From Teretinema zuelzerae (GTDB lineage Bacteria > Spirochaetota > Spirochaetia > Treponematales > Treponemataceae): a DNA stretch of 64,000 nt. The translations under genes and the position numbers were made by a program. The number at the start of each line of letters is the position of its first letter. Positions within the stretch are counted from its first letter, which is position 1. Of this stretch, positions 35,232 to 43,930 are shown piece after piece. The DNA lies in the NCBI RefSeq assembly GCF_021021555.1, contig NZ_JAINWA010000003.1:744001-808000 (forward strand). The letters are read 5' to 3'. The notes beneath the pieces were generated by a model. The model was not told where the DNA came from, did not search any database, and worked only from the letters and a program-made list of their open reading frames with translations.

Positions 35232-36683
35232 TTACTGCGGCAGCGCGCAGCAGCCGCTTCCCCCCGGCAACGCCAGGGGTTCTTCCGGAAGGGTTGCGGA
35301 CGGCTCGTTGCCGAGCGCGTCGGTCACCGTGATGGAGCTTCGAATCATGCCCATCCAGCAGCTGTACGCGACCCTTCCCGCCTTTGTCGGCGTAAACTCG
35401 ATGACGTTATCCCCCGGAACGAGCTTTTTTCTCACATCGTACGCCGGAATCACGATTTCATTATTGCATCCATTAAGGTCCTCGGCTGAAATCCGAATCG
35501 TCCAGGTAAGCGGCAAGCCGGATTGAGCGGCAAACGGGACGTACTGACCGTTCCTGAACTCGGTAAGCACCGTCTGTTTCCCATCGGATACATCCGCCTT
35601 GATAAGCCTTGCCCTCGCGACATTACCCGTCGGTTCAAGGACAGCGGGCGAGGAAACCGTGATGGCCGGCAATGAAATTCCCGCCAGCGTTGCGGCCCGG
35701 GCGAAGGTTACGGCGCCAAGGAACATGACGAGGACGGCGCTCGCCTTTACCATAATCGGCACGAACTTTCGAGGCAGAAGCGTCGCGGTCAGGCCGAAGA
35801 GGAGCATCAGGGGAACCGTGCCCAGCGAGAAAACAAACATCGAAATCGCGCCGGCGAGAACGCTGCCCGTTCCTAGCGCATAGAGCTGCATAGTCTGGAG
35901 CGGCCCGCACGGCATGAGGCCATTCAGTATTCCGACGGCAAACGGTCCGCCTCGCCGCAGGCGGCGCGAGATCGCGCCCGCCGCCTTGCGAAGCGGGGCA
36001 GGTACGACTTTCCCGATTTGGGGGAATCCGCGGACAACCCCGAGCATTTTCAGGCCGAGGAGTATCATAAATGCGCCCGCGAGAGCCGCGATAATTCCCT
36101 TTGACGCGGATGAAAAATTAAATGTGGCTCCCAAAGCGCCAACGACAGCGCCTATGGAAGTGTATGACACGATGCGCCCGAGATTATAGAAGAGACCGGG
36201 GCGCAATCGGCGAAAACGCTCGCCCATCGATACGGAATTGGCCGCCGCTTCCGGACCTTGCATTCCGACGCTCTGCGAGAGCGCGATTCCGCCGCACATT
36301 GCGACGCAGTGGATGGACGTGAGCAATCCGATGACGAAAAGCATCGCGTATCCGACATTTGCGGTTATTTGCGGTATCGTGGAAAAAACGCCGCTTACGC
36401 TCGCAATCAAATACGCGGCAACGAGCAAAAGCCCGATTCCTAGGGCAATAGCCGTTGCTGCCTTGTTTTTCCGGCGAATCGGATATCCTATATTCTCGAT
36501 GGCGTTTTCAATTCTCGATAAATCGATTTGATCCTCGTCATACTCGACGATTACCTGTCCGCTCTGAACGCGAGCCTCGGCGGAAAGGACACCGGATAAC
36601 GCACGTAGCGTCTTTGTGATCCGTGACTCGCAGGCTCCGCACGTCATTCCATCGACATGCAGCATTATGCGTTTACTCTTCAT
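35232..36683 (-). CDS. HMA-TauE/SafE(DsbD-like)-cupredoxin fusion membrane protein
   Basis: A 483-residue three-part protein. Residues 1-70 form a heavy-metal-associated domain with MTCGAC. Residues ~85-340 form six or more membrane segments of the TauE/SafE-DsbD_2 type with the motifs HCVAMCGG and NGLMPCGPLQ. Residues ~365-470 look like a cupredoxin domain with FRNGQYVPFAAQSGLPLTW and a metal site around YSCWMGM. The C-terminus adds GSGCCALP. Related HMA-SafE fusions are linked to copper handling, while the cupredoxin addition would put a copper site on the outer face. It heads the operon with copA and has a response-regulator-like box upstream (36739-36755). Confidence 0.82.
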   Translation of the reverse strand: MKSKRIMLHVDGMTCGACESRITKTLRALSGVLSAEARVQSGQVIVEYDEDQIDLSRIENAIENIGYPIRRKNKAATAIALGIGLLLVAAYLIASVSGVFSTIPQITANVGYAMLFVIGLLTSIHCVAMCGGIALSQSVGMQGPEAAANSVSMGERFRRLRPGLFYNLGRIVSYTSIGAVVGALGATFNFSSASKGIIAALAGAFMILLGLKMLGVVRGFPQIGKVVPAPLRKAAGAISRRLRRGGPFAVGILNGLMPCGPLQTMQLYALGTGSVLAGAISMFVFSLGTVPLMLLFGLTATLLPRKFVPIMVKASAVLVMFLGAVTFARAATLAGISLPAITVSSPAVLEPTGNVARARLIKADVSDGKQTVLTEFRNGQYVPFAAQSGLPLTWTIRISAEDLNGCNNEIVIPAYDVRKKLVPGDNVIEFTPTKAGRVAYSCWMGMIRSSITVTDALGNEPSATLPEEPLALPGGSGCCALPQ

Positions 36684-36738
36684 CGCATGACCTCCAGCGC
36701 ATTCCGCGCTTCATATGTCTCAGAGTATACGGCCCCTG

Positions 36739-36755
36739 TGTGAATCCATTGTGAA
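36739..36755 (-). promoter_or_regulatory. Putative response-regulator box, fusion/copA operon
   Basis: On the minus strand TTCACA-N5-TTCACA forms a direct repeat with 11-bp period, 56 bp upstream of the fusion gene. An 11-bp period is typical of OmpR-family binding, and matching boxes precede the DUF2318 gene and the small membrane protein genes. Confidence 0.55.
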
Positions 36756-36832
36756 CGCCATACGCTCATTGTGTGCGTTCGAGCACCAGTTTCTTGCGGC
36801 ATTTCCCTGCTACACGTAAAAAGCATGAAGCG

Positions 36833-36849
36833 TTCACGGTGCGTTCATA
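36833..36849 (+). promoter_or_regulatory. Putative response-regulator box, DUF2318 gene
   Basis: GCGTTCACGGTGCGTTCATA contains TTCACG-N5-TTCATA with an 11-bp period (36833 and 36844). A -10-like GATAAA follows about 7 bp downstream. Confidence 0.55.
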
Positions 36850-36882
36850 GTCGTGTGATAAACATAGTGACAGGAGTCATAT

Positions 36883-37356
36883 ATGTCAAACAAGAATAAT
36901 GCACGATGTATCGGCGTGTTGTTCAGCGCTTTTGCGCTGGCGTTTTCGGTGCAAACTGCGTTTGCGGAAACAAGCACGAAGAAAGCAGCCGATTGGGGTG
37001 TCGTAATCGACAAGAAAAAGGTTACGAATGTGGCCGCGTTCATTCCGTATACCGCTAACGGCACAAAGATGGAGCTTATTGCGATCAGGGCATCTGACGG
37101 AACGATCCGAACAGCCCTTAATACCTGTCAGGTCTGCTATAACTCGGGTCGAGGTTTTTACAAGCAGGAGGGCGACGTGTTCGTGTGCCAGAATTGCGGA
37201 AACAGATTCAAGGCCGATCAAATCGAGAAGATCAAGGGCGGCTGCAATCCTGTTCCGATCCTGAGTTCCGACAAGACAGACCTTGGTGATACCATAGGAA
37301 TTTCAAAGTCATATCTTGAAAGCGTAACCCCCTACTTCGCACGATGGAAGAAATAA
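36883..37356 (+). CDS. DUF2318 Fe-S/metal-binding exported protein
   Basis: A 157-residue protein with a signal peptide (CIGVLFSAFALAFSVQTAFA). The mature part has the DUF2318 cysteine pattern: NTCQVCYNSGRGFY, then FVCQNCGNRF and GGCNPVPI, plus the family's conserved RASDGTIRTALNTC. DUF2318 proteins occur beside iron or copper uptake and export genes and probably bind a metal or cluster. AGGAG lies upstream of the ATG, and a response-regulator-like box lies 34 bp before it, so it is likely part of the same metal regulon. Confidence 0.8.
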   Translation: MSNKNNARCIGVLFSAFALAFSVQTAFAETSTKKAADWGVVIDKKKVTNVAAFIPYTANGTKMELIAIRASDGTIRTALNTCQVCYNSGRGFYKQEGDVFVCQNCGNRFKADQIEKIKGGCNPVPILSSDKTDLGDTIGISKSYLESVTPYFARWKK

Positions 37357-37368
37357 GCCGCTGGTCAT

Positions 37369-38793
37369 TCATAGTCGCGGAAGCGACACGGTAAAAAGGG
37401 CGCCTCCTAAATCGGAGGCGTCAATTTCTATTGATCCTCCATGCGCTTTGACGATCTCGGACGCTATCGCGAGCCCTAACCCTCGCCCTCCTGATTCCGT
37501 CGATCGCGATTTATCGATCCGGTAAAAACGCTCGAATACGCGGGACCGCTCGCTGACGGCGATACCTGGACCGGAATCTCCCACGCTGAAACCGACGTTT
37601 TTATCGTCTTCATTCAATTCCTCAATGCGTATGGTTCCGCCCGCTGGCGTATATTTCATGGCGTTCGAAATAATATTATAGAGAACCTCGTCCAGCCGGA
37701 ATTGATCGCCCCAAACTTCGTACGCTCTCGTGTCGCACTTCTTCAGAACGAGAGAGATTGATTTTTGCGCCGCGCTCGGTGCGAATAGCGTCATGGCTTT
37801 CGACGTCATCTCGTGAAGATTGACGGTGTCCCTTTCGAGCTTCAATTCGCCCGACTCGATGACTTCAAGCTCCCGCAAGGTATCGATGAGACGCGAAAGC
37901 CTGATCGTTTCTTCATGAACGGATTTCAGAGTCGAGACATCGAGCGGGTACACGCCATCAATCATACCCTCTATCATTCCGCGAATGAGCGTGACAGGGG
38001 TCCGTAGTTCATGCGCGGAATCGGCAATAACCTGCTTTTTTGCCGCATCGAGTCGCCTGATTTCGGCGGTCATTTCGTTGAATGAACGGGAGAGCTCCGC
38101 TATCTCGCTATCGCCATTTTCCGCAAGGGGGATATATACCTTTCCGTTCATGACGATCCGCGTGGCCTGCGCGAGGTTTGCAAGCGGTTTCGTGATCCGG
38201 GCGGCAAAAAGAATTCCGAGCAGTAGCGCGAGAAATGCGGCGATACTCGTAGAGAACGCGAGCGAGCGGGTAATATCTGAAAGAAACCGCTCGGAGACGC
38301 CGGTCAAAGAGGAATCGATCATTGATCCGACGAGCACGGTTCCTTCGCTTTTCGTATCGACGACAATCGGGATACCATGCGAGATATGCGTCCAGGGATG
38401 TACCGTGCCGATCAATTGTTTCGCCGTGTCGGCGACTATAACGCCGCGCGCGTCGACAATAACGATCCTGTCGGATAGGAGATCCATGAACGGCGTCGAC
38501 GTATACGCGAGGATTCCGCCCTGATCGCGTGAACCATGCATTTTCGTATTGGCTATGTCGGAAAAAAGTCGGGGGAAATCCTCGAGGAATAGCTGCGCCT
38601 CGGTCCATGTGCCTTCAGCCTGATAATATTCCCCAAGCAGCCTGGCGTATACTTTCGCCTTCGCGGAATCGCCCGAGAAGACAAACGAGCGGAATAAAGT
38701 CTCGCTCGAATTCCGCACGAGATAAAAAGACAAGAGAGCGCCCAAGGCCGCAACCGCAAGGAAAGACAAGGTTAAGCGAAATTTGAGTTTCAT
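37369..38793 (-). CDS. Sensor histidine kinase, probable metal sensor
   Basis: A 474-residue membrane kinase. A signal-anchor helix (FRLTLSFLAVAALGALLSFY), a periplasmic sensor of about 150 residues and a second helix (STSIAAFLALLLGILFAARI) are followed by HAMP, the phosphoacceptor helix (ADSAHELRTPVTLIRGM, near residue 255) and the ATPase with NAMKYTP, GDSGPGI and GGRGLGLAIA. It starts inside the response regulator's stop codon (ATGA at 38790-38793). The neighbours and shared promoter boxes suggest a copper-responsive CopS/CusS-like role; the sensor has no clear metal motif. Confidence 0.88.
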   Translation of the reverse strand: MKLKFRLTLSFLAVAALGALLSFYLVRNSSETLFRSFVFSGDSAKAKVYARLLGEYYQAEGTWTEAQLFLEDFPRLFSDIANTKMHGSRDQGGILAYTSTPFMDLLSDRIVIVDARGVIVADTAKQLIGTVHPWTHISHGIPIVVDTKSEGTVLVGSMIDSSLTGVSERFLSDITRSLAFSTSIAAFLALLLGILFAARITKPLANLAQATRIVMNGKVYIPLAENGDSEIAELSRSFNEMTAEIRRLDAAKKQVIADSAHELRTPVTLIRGMIEGMIDGVYPLDVSTLKSVHEETIRLSRLIDTLRELEVIESGELKLERDTVNLHEMTSKAMTLFAPSAAQKSISLVLKKCDTRAYEVWGDQFRLDEVLYNIISNAMKYTPAGGTIRIEELNEDDKNVGFSVGDSGPGIAVSERSRVFERFYRIDKSRSTESGGRGLGLAIASEIVKAHGGSIEIDASDLGGALFTVSLPRL

Positions 38794-39482
38794 TCGGTTT
38801 TTTCCATGAATCGGTATCCAGCCCCGCGCACGGTTTCGATGAACCGGGGATTGTCGCTGTTATCGTCCAGCGCTTTCCGGATATTCTTGATGTGCGCATC
38901 GATCGTGCGCTCGTAACCCTCAAAGGTCGCGCCCGACGATGCCTGCAAGAGTTCTAGTCGGTTCCAGACCCTACCGGGAGAGCGCATCATGAATACAAGT
39001 ATATCCAATTGCGCCGTGGTCATTTCGATTGGCTTTCCGGCGACGGAGCAGATTCGTTTCTCGAGGTCGACCGATATGGCGCCGTAGACGACAGTCTTTA
39101 TCGCCGATTCCGTTTTGCCTTCGCGTCGTCTCAGCACTGCTTTAACCCGCGCGACCAATTCCCGGGGACTGAACGGCTTCGAGACATAATCGTCTGCGCC
39201 GATTTCGAACCCGACTATGCGATCGATCTCGTCGGTTCGGGCGGTAAGGAAAATGATTGGAACGTCGGATGTTTTCCTGACTTCCTTCGCGACCGAAAGA
39301 CCGTCGAGTTCCGGCATGTTGATATCGAGCAGCACGCAATCCGGCTTTTTCGTAATGATGTCCTCAAGCGCGTCCTTTCCGTTCAGTGCGCTGATTACGG
39401 TAAAACCGTCTGCCTTGAGATAATTTGCAATAAGATCGACGATTTTGGTCTCATCATCGGCTACGAGAACGGTCTTTTTCAT
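38790..39482 (-). CDS. OmpR-family response regulator
   Basis: A 230-residue regulator with a receiver domain (phosphoacceptor Asp in CVLLDINMPELDG near 53; FLTARTDE; Lys in YVSKPFSPREL) and a C-terminal winged helix (MTTAQLDILVFMMRSPGRVW, then YERTIDAHIKNIRKAL). AGGAAAT, a weak ribosome-binding site, precedes the ATG. It partners the kinase that overlaps it. The direct repeats TTCAYA-N5-TTCAYA at three nearby promoters are of the type bound by this family. Confidence 0.92.
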   Translation of the reverse strand: MKKTVLVADDETKIVDLIANYLKADGFTVISALNGKDALEDIITKKPDCVLLDINMPELDGLSVAKEVRKTSDVPIIFLTARTDEIDRIVGFEIGADDYVSKPFSPRELVARVKAVLRRREGKTESAIKTVVYGAISVDLEKRICSVAGKPIEMTTAQLDILVFMMRSPGRVWNRLELLQASSGATFEGYERTIDAHIKNIRKALDDNSDNPRFIETVRGAGYRFMEKTE

Positions 39483-39678
39483 ATTTCCTCCGTGATTTTA
39501 GCCTATACTAAGTATATGAATGCCCGATGAATGGCATGCGCTTTTTATGCGTGGATTCGTATTTATACACTTATTCGTATTGTCGTATAAAATAATCCGC
39601 AGTACAATTTTCAATGAAATTATACTGTAGTAGTAGGAAATGACAAGGGATCACCCAACCCAGTTTCAAGGAGCATTT

Positions 39679-41862
39679 ATGAGAGGAAAGAAATTAGGTG
39701 TAAAAATTGCGCTTCTCGTTGCCGGAATCGTCTTGATTTCGTACGCGGTCACGATATCCATAATCGCTTCTATGATAAAATCGTCGTCAGAAGAGGCCGC
39801 GTACAGTGAAGCAAAAGGATTAGCCCTGACGCAAGCGGCCGTTGCGTCCACTGAATTAACGTTCGTCCAGTCATCGGTAACCGAGTTATCGCGAATTCTC
39901 GCGATGTATGATATGTTTCCAGCTTCCTCCTCCATGTCGCTCATTGATGAAATGCTGAAAACCACTTTAATTTACGAACCACGGATCATAAATACCTGGG
40001 CCTTTTTTCTTTCCGGAAGCCTTTCCCGTACCGAATCAACCAGCTTCAGTTGGCATAATATGAAAGGTTCCATCATTAAAAAGACGGATATGTCGGAAGA
40101 ACTTCCGAAAGACGCAAAATATGTTTTGGAATCGGGAAAACCCATTATTGCCGAACCCTATGCCATCGAAAAAGCTACAAATGATATGGAAGGTATGTCT
40201 GGTGACACGGAAATGAAGCAACTTGCCAGTAGCATCATCGTGCCCATAACCGATCAAAACGGGAAAATACTGGGCGTGGTAGGCGCGGATTTCAGCCTTT
40301 CATTCCTGCACGAACGGATGGGAAAGACCAAGGTGTTTGTGAATGGATATGGTGAGCTTTTGACAAACGATGCACGGGTCGTCATGGGAACGAAAAAGGT
40401 TCCCATCGGAGAGATTGCGCAGGAACTGGAGGATGACACCGGGGATCAAGTCAAAAAGACGATAGCGGATGGAGCTCCTTTTTCCCTTATAGCAAAAGGC
40501 GATGAGCATGGCGTCAAGGCATTTAAATATTTCGCCCCCGTCAATACCGGCATCACGGAATTTCCGTGGAGCTATCTCATTGTCGTCCCGTACAGCGAAA
40601 TCATGGCAAAGGTATATCGACTTATATCATTGACGATAGTGATTGGACTTGCCTCGCTTGGAATCGTGATAGCGATTATTATGTTCGTCATCACTCAAAT
40701 GATGCGGCCGCTCAATTTTACCATGGTCGCGCTCAAAGACATATCTTCGGGAGGTGGCGATCTCACGAAAAAAATAACGGTCGATCGAACCGACGAAATA
40801 GGAATGCTCGCTTCTCATTTTAATGTTTTTTGCTCATCACTGGCGTCGATGATAGGGAGCGTCATAACCGCGACAGAGCGGCTCGCAAGAACCGGTGAGG
40901 CGCTCGACCAAAACATGTCGTCAGTTTCATCGGCCATTACGGAAATTACTTCAAACGTACAGGAAATGCAGCAAGGAGCCACGCGGCAAACGCAGAGTGT
41001 TATTGCGTCGTCGGAAGCGACGACGCTTATCCTGGGAAAAATCGAGCGTCTGAAGGAACTCGTCAAACGGCAAGCATTGTGCGTTTCGCAATCATCCGCC
41101 GCAGTCGAGCAGATGATTGCCAATATCGGGATGATGGCCACGAATGCCGTTGACGCGGGAAAGCAATATGCCAGTCTTGTGCAGGCATCGGAAAGCGGCA
41201 CCTCTGTCATTACCGATGTAAACCAGATCGCCCAACAAATTGCGGTTCAGTCCGCGTCTTTGAGCGAAGCAAACGAGGTAATCGCTTCCATTGCGTCGAA
41301 AACTAATCTATTGGCAATGAATGCAGCAATAGAAGCCGCGCATGCGGGTGACTTCGGAAAAGGATTTGCCGTCGTTGCTGATGAAATCAGGAGCCTCGCC
41401 GAAAGTTCAGCGGAACAGTCAAAAGGCATCGAGAACAATTTGAAGGCCATACAGGATTCTATCACGAGTGTCGTATCGGCATCGGAAAAGGCCGAAGTGA
41501 CCTTTAATGATGTTCGAGAACGAATCACTATTCTCTATACATTGCAAGAAGAGCTTCAGAGAGCGATGGTGGAGCAGAAAGAAGGATCTACCTCGACATT
41601 GGAATCTCTCGCTGATATCAAAGGCGCAACCGCTGAAGTTGATTCAGCGTCGGAAGAAATGCGGACCGCTTCTGCTAAAGTAGTGAGCGAAATGGACTCA
41701 TTGGTTTCCGCCAGCGAGGAGTTCAAGCGAGGAATGGAAGAAATTTCCATTGGTGCCTCGGAAATAAATAATTCGGTGTTGGCTGCCGCAGAGCTGACGA
41801 GAGAAAACCATGAGAATATTCTTGAGGTCTCGAATGTTACCAGCGGGTTCAAAATATCATGA
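39679..41862 (+). CDS. Methyl-accepting chemotaxis protein within the island
   Basis: A chemoreceptor of 727 residues. The start MRGKKLGVK at 39679 has AAGGAG six bases upstream. A first membrane helix (IALLVAGIVLISYAVTIS), an extracytoplasmic Cache-like sensor (MSLIDEMLKTTLIYE; KILGVVGADFSLSFL), a second helix, HAMP (TMVALKDISSGGGDLTKKI) and the signalling domain with AIEAAHAGDFGKGFAVVADE are visible. Its stop overlaps the HD-GYP gene start by four bases. A receptor joined to a c-di-GMP phosphodiesterase gene suggests that a chemical cue, possibly metal, feeds both chemotaxis and c-di-GMP. Confidence 0.9.
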   Translation: MRGKKLGVKIALLVAGIVLISYAVTISIIASMIKSSSEEAAYSEAKGLALTQAAVASTELTFVQSSVTELSRILAMYDMFPASSSMSLIDEMLKTTLIYEPRIINTWAFFLSGSLSRTESTSFSWHNMKGSIIKKTDMSEELPKDAKYVLESGKPIIAEPYAIEKATNDMEGMSGDTEMKQLASSIIVPITDQNGKILGVVGADFSLSFLHERMGKTKVFVNGYGELLTNDARVVMGTKKVPIGEIAQELEDDTGDQVKKTIADGAPFSLIAKGDEHGVKAFKYFAPVNTGITEFPWSYLIVVPYSEIMAKVYRLISLTIVIGLASLGIVIAIIMFVITQMMRPLNFTMVALKDISSGGGDLTKKITVDRTDEIGMLASHFNVFCSSLASMIGSVITATERLARTGEALDQNMSSVSSAITEITSNVQEMQQGATRQTQSVIASSEATTLILGKIERLKELVKRQALCVSQSSAAVEQMIANIGMMATNAVDAGKQYASLVQASESGTSVITDVNQIAQQIAVQSASLSEANEVIASIASKTNLLAMNAAIEAAHAGDFGKGFAVVADEIRSLAESSAEQSKGIENNLKAIQDSITSVVSASEKAEVTFNDVRERITILYTLQEELQRAMVEQKEGSTSTLESLADIKGATAEVDSASEEMRTASAKVVSEMDSLVSASEEFKRGMEEISIGASEINNSVLAAAELTRENHENILEVSNVTSGFKIS

Positions 41863-43124
41863 CAGGAATGCGAAGACGCTTTATTGGCAGGGTAAATATT
41901 CTTTTACAGTATTCTGTCTTCATGCTTTTCGTGATAATCGTTACCTCGATGATTCTTGGCTCGATTCTGACGAATTTTGTTCGCGGTCACATTATTCGCA
42001 TGCATGGCGATTTCTATTCCCGAACGCTGTCTTTCGACGTTAATAAACTAATCGAGCAGGGATCGCAAAAAGATTTTACCGAGCTCATATCGAGGCTGGA
42101 AGCAAGTGGGCAATTGGTACATGCTCGCCATATCGCGATCTGGAACAGTAAAGGAACGCTCCTTTTTGGAGATGGTGAGTTTTTGCTTTCGTCAGCGACA
42201 AGGAGTGGATTCAGACGGGCGTTGTCGGGCGAATCTGATTTCCAGTATTTGAAAATCTCTGATAAGGAACCTCATAATTCCGAGATCGCCATCTTCTTGC
42301 CGGTCATGGATACCCATGGCGTTGTCAGCGGTGTTATCGCTTTCCATGAATCAGACACGGATTTATCCGTTGATCTGAAAGTCGCCGAGAGAAAAATCAT
42401 TCTCTATATTTTCATCACGGGTTTGACTATTTACGCGCTTCTTTTCATGTTTTATTTCCGGTCGTACCGTCAACTCCGAAAAGCGACACAGCGGGTTGAA
42501 CAAAGCCAGGACAGCATCATTTTCGCAATGTCCAGCCTATCGAGCCTGCGTGACCAGGAAACCGGAGGGCATCTGGAGAGGTGCAGCAAATATGTGGCTA
42601 TTTTGGCGGAAAATCTTCGCAAAACGAAACAATTCAAACCATACATAACAAAAGAATACATACTGACCCTCGCCAGCGTAGCTCCATTGCACGATATTGG
42701 AAAGGTCGGGGTCGCGGATGCTATCTTGCGAAAACCCGGAAAATTAACAGAGCTTGAATTTGAAGAAATGAAACGGCACAGTGCGATGGGATCAGAAATA
42801 CTCAAGATGGCACGAAACAGATTGTTGTTTCAATCGAATCTTGACCTTGCAATCGAATTGACTCGGCACCACCATGAGCGCTGGGACGGAAAAGGATACC
42901 CGGACTCATTGTCAGGCGGCTCGATTCCCTTGTCAGCGCGAATCATGGCTATCGCCGACGTCTATGACGCACTCAGATCGGAACGCTACTATAAGACCGG
43001 ACTTTCCCATGACGAAAGCGTAAAAATAATCCTGGATGGGTCGGGAACGCAATTTGATCCCGAGTTAATAAGGGTTTTTCAATCCTGCCATCGTGACTTC
43101 GAGTCTGTTTTTTCTTTTCGCTGA
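41859..43124 (+). CDS. HD-GYP domain c-di-GMP phosphodiesterase with sensor region
   Basis: A 421-residue membrane protein. The N-terminal helix (ILLQYSVFMLFVIIVTSMIL), an extracytoplasmic region of about 135 residues and a second helix (IILYIFITGLTIYALLF) precede the HD-GYP domain. Its motifs are intact: HDIGKVGVAD, HHHERWDGKGYPD and MAIADVYDALRSERYY. HD-GYP enzymes hydrolyse c-di-GMP to pGpG or GMP. It lacks a GGDEF domain. The overlap with the chemoreceptor gene implies coupled synthesis. Confidence 0.9.
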   Translation: MTGMRRRFIGRVNILLQYSVFMLFVIIVTSMILGSILTNFVRGHIIRMHGDFYSRTLSFDVNKLIEQGSQKDFTELISRLEASGQLVHARHIAIWNSKGTLLFGDGEFLLSSATRSGFRRALSGESDFQYLKISDKEPHNSEIAIFLPVMDTHGVVSGVIAFHESDTDLSVDLKVAERKIILYIFITGLTIYALLFMFYFRSYRQLRKATQRVEQSQDSIIFAMSSLSSLRDQETGGHLERCSKYVAILAENLRKTKQFKPYITKEYILTLASVAPLHDIGKVGVADAILRKPGKLTELEFEEMKRHSAMGSEILKMARNRLLFQSNLDLAIELTRHHHERWDGKGYPDSLSGGSIPLSARIMAIADVYDALRSERYYKTGLSHDESVKIILDGSGTQFDPELIRVFQSCHRDFESVFSFR

Positions 43125-43146
43125 TTCACCAACTCCCTACGTTCAA

Positions 43147-43163
43147 TTCATATGAGGTTCACA
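43147..43163 (+). promoter_or_regulatory. Putative response-regulator box, small membrane protein genes
   Basis: TTCATA-N5-TTCACA (43147 and 43158, 11-bp period) lies 59 bp before the small gene, with a possible -10 TAGATT about 10 bp downstream. It matches the boxes at 36739 and 36833. Confidence 0.5.
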
Positions 43164-43221
43164 CTGCTGTAGTAGATTTATATCGAACAACGGAAGGCCA
43201 AACGGCCTAAAGGAGATGAAT

Positions 43222-43533
43222 ATGAACTGCTGCGGTGGAAATCACGATCATGGAAATCATGACGATGGAAAGCATGTTGAGAAGAAATCATCGGGAATCA
43301 ATCATGTTTTGATGACGGTACTTTGCTGTGGGTTGCCGATTTTGCTTCTGGCGCTCGTTCCTTTTATTGGCGGCCTGAACGGCAGCATCGGCGGATTCAT
43401 TCAGCGGTATGCTTTTTTTCTCTGCCCCTTGATGATGGTTGGCATGATGCTGATGATGCACAGAGATCATCAATCACATGGTGAACACGAAGATCATTCT
43501 CGTAACGAGAAAAGGATAGAAGATGTTCGGTAA
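43222..43533 (+). CDS. Small His/Cys-rich membrane protein
   Basis: A 103-residue protein. The start at 43222 is favoured because AGGAG lies six bases upstream; an ATG at 43216 abuts it. The N-terminus MNCCGGNHDHGNHDDGKHVE and the C-terminus HRDHQSHGEHEDHSRNEKR are rich in His, with two membrane segments between (VLMTVLCCGLPILLLALVPF; FFLCPLMMVGMMLMM). Such proteins, similar to DUF2933-type proteins, often accompany copper resistance genes and may bind metal on both sides. It overlaps the next gene by 11 bp. Confidence 0.75.
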   Translation: MNCCGGNHDHGNHDDGKHVEKKSSGINHVLMTVLCCGLPILLLALVPFIGGLNGSIGGFIQRYAFFLCPLMMVGMMLMMHRDHQSHGEHEDHSRNEKRIEDVR

Positions 43534-43747
43534 TATTTGTTCCGGCTTTATGGGTTTGCATGGAATCGGAGGCTTCATTGTCATGGCGATTTTCATCGCA
43601 ATCGTGGTTATCGCGTTGGTCGTTCTTTTCAAGGGCCGCGGGTCTGATAAAATGACTAACGACAGCGCCATGACAGAGTTGCGTTTGAGATTCGCCAAAG
43701 GTGAAATCACGCAAGAGGAGTATGAGAGAACCAGAACTTCTCTCTGA
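43523..43747 (+). CDS. SHOCT-domain small membrane protein
   Basis: A 74-residue protein with one membrane helix (GGFIVMAIFIAIVVIALVVL) and a C-terminal SHOCT domain (MTELRLRFAKGEITQEEYER). SHOCT tails are short oligomerisation modules common in small membrane proteins of metal or envelope stress loci. It is the second gene of the small operon and ends before a terminator. Confidence 0.85.
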   Translation: MFGNICSGFMGLHGIGGFIVMAIFIAIVVIALVVLFKGRGSDKMTNDSAMTELRLRFAKGEITQEEYERTRTSL

Positions 43748-43771
43748 GCGTTCTGATTGCCTCATCGTCCC

Positions 43772-43798
43772 GGCTGCCATGTTTTGGCAGCCTTTTTT
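43772..43798 (+). terminator. Intrinsic terminator after the small membrane protein operon
   Basis: The stem GGCTGCCA/TGGCAGCC is followed by TTTTTT on the plus strand. Confidence 0.85.
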
Positions 43799-43883
43799 GT
43801 TTCCGGCGATCTTAATAACTCGTAGCTCCAGCATAATCCGAAGCACCGCGCTTTATAGAGCATGTGATAATCAGTTTGGGATA

Positions 43884-43913
43884 GTCAAACACTCATATTA
43901 TCGAGTGTTTGAC
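43884..43913. repeat. Perfect 11-bp inverted repeat outside the IS91 copy
   Basis: GTCAAACACTC and GAGTGTTTGAC are separated by 8 bp and lie 17 bp outside the ori-side end of IS91-like copy 1. There is no T-run. Function is unknown; possibly the end of another element or an operator. Confidence 0.6.
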
Positions 43914-43930
43914 AAATATAGCAGATAATA

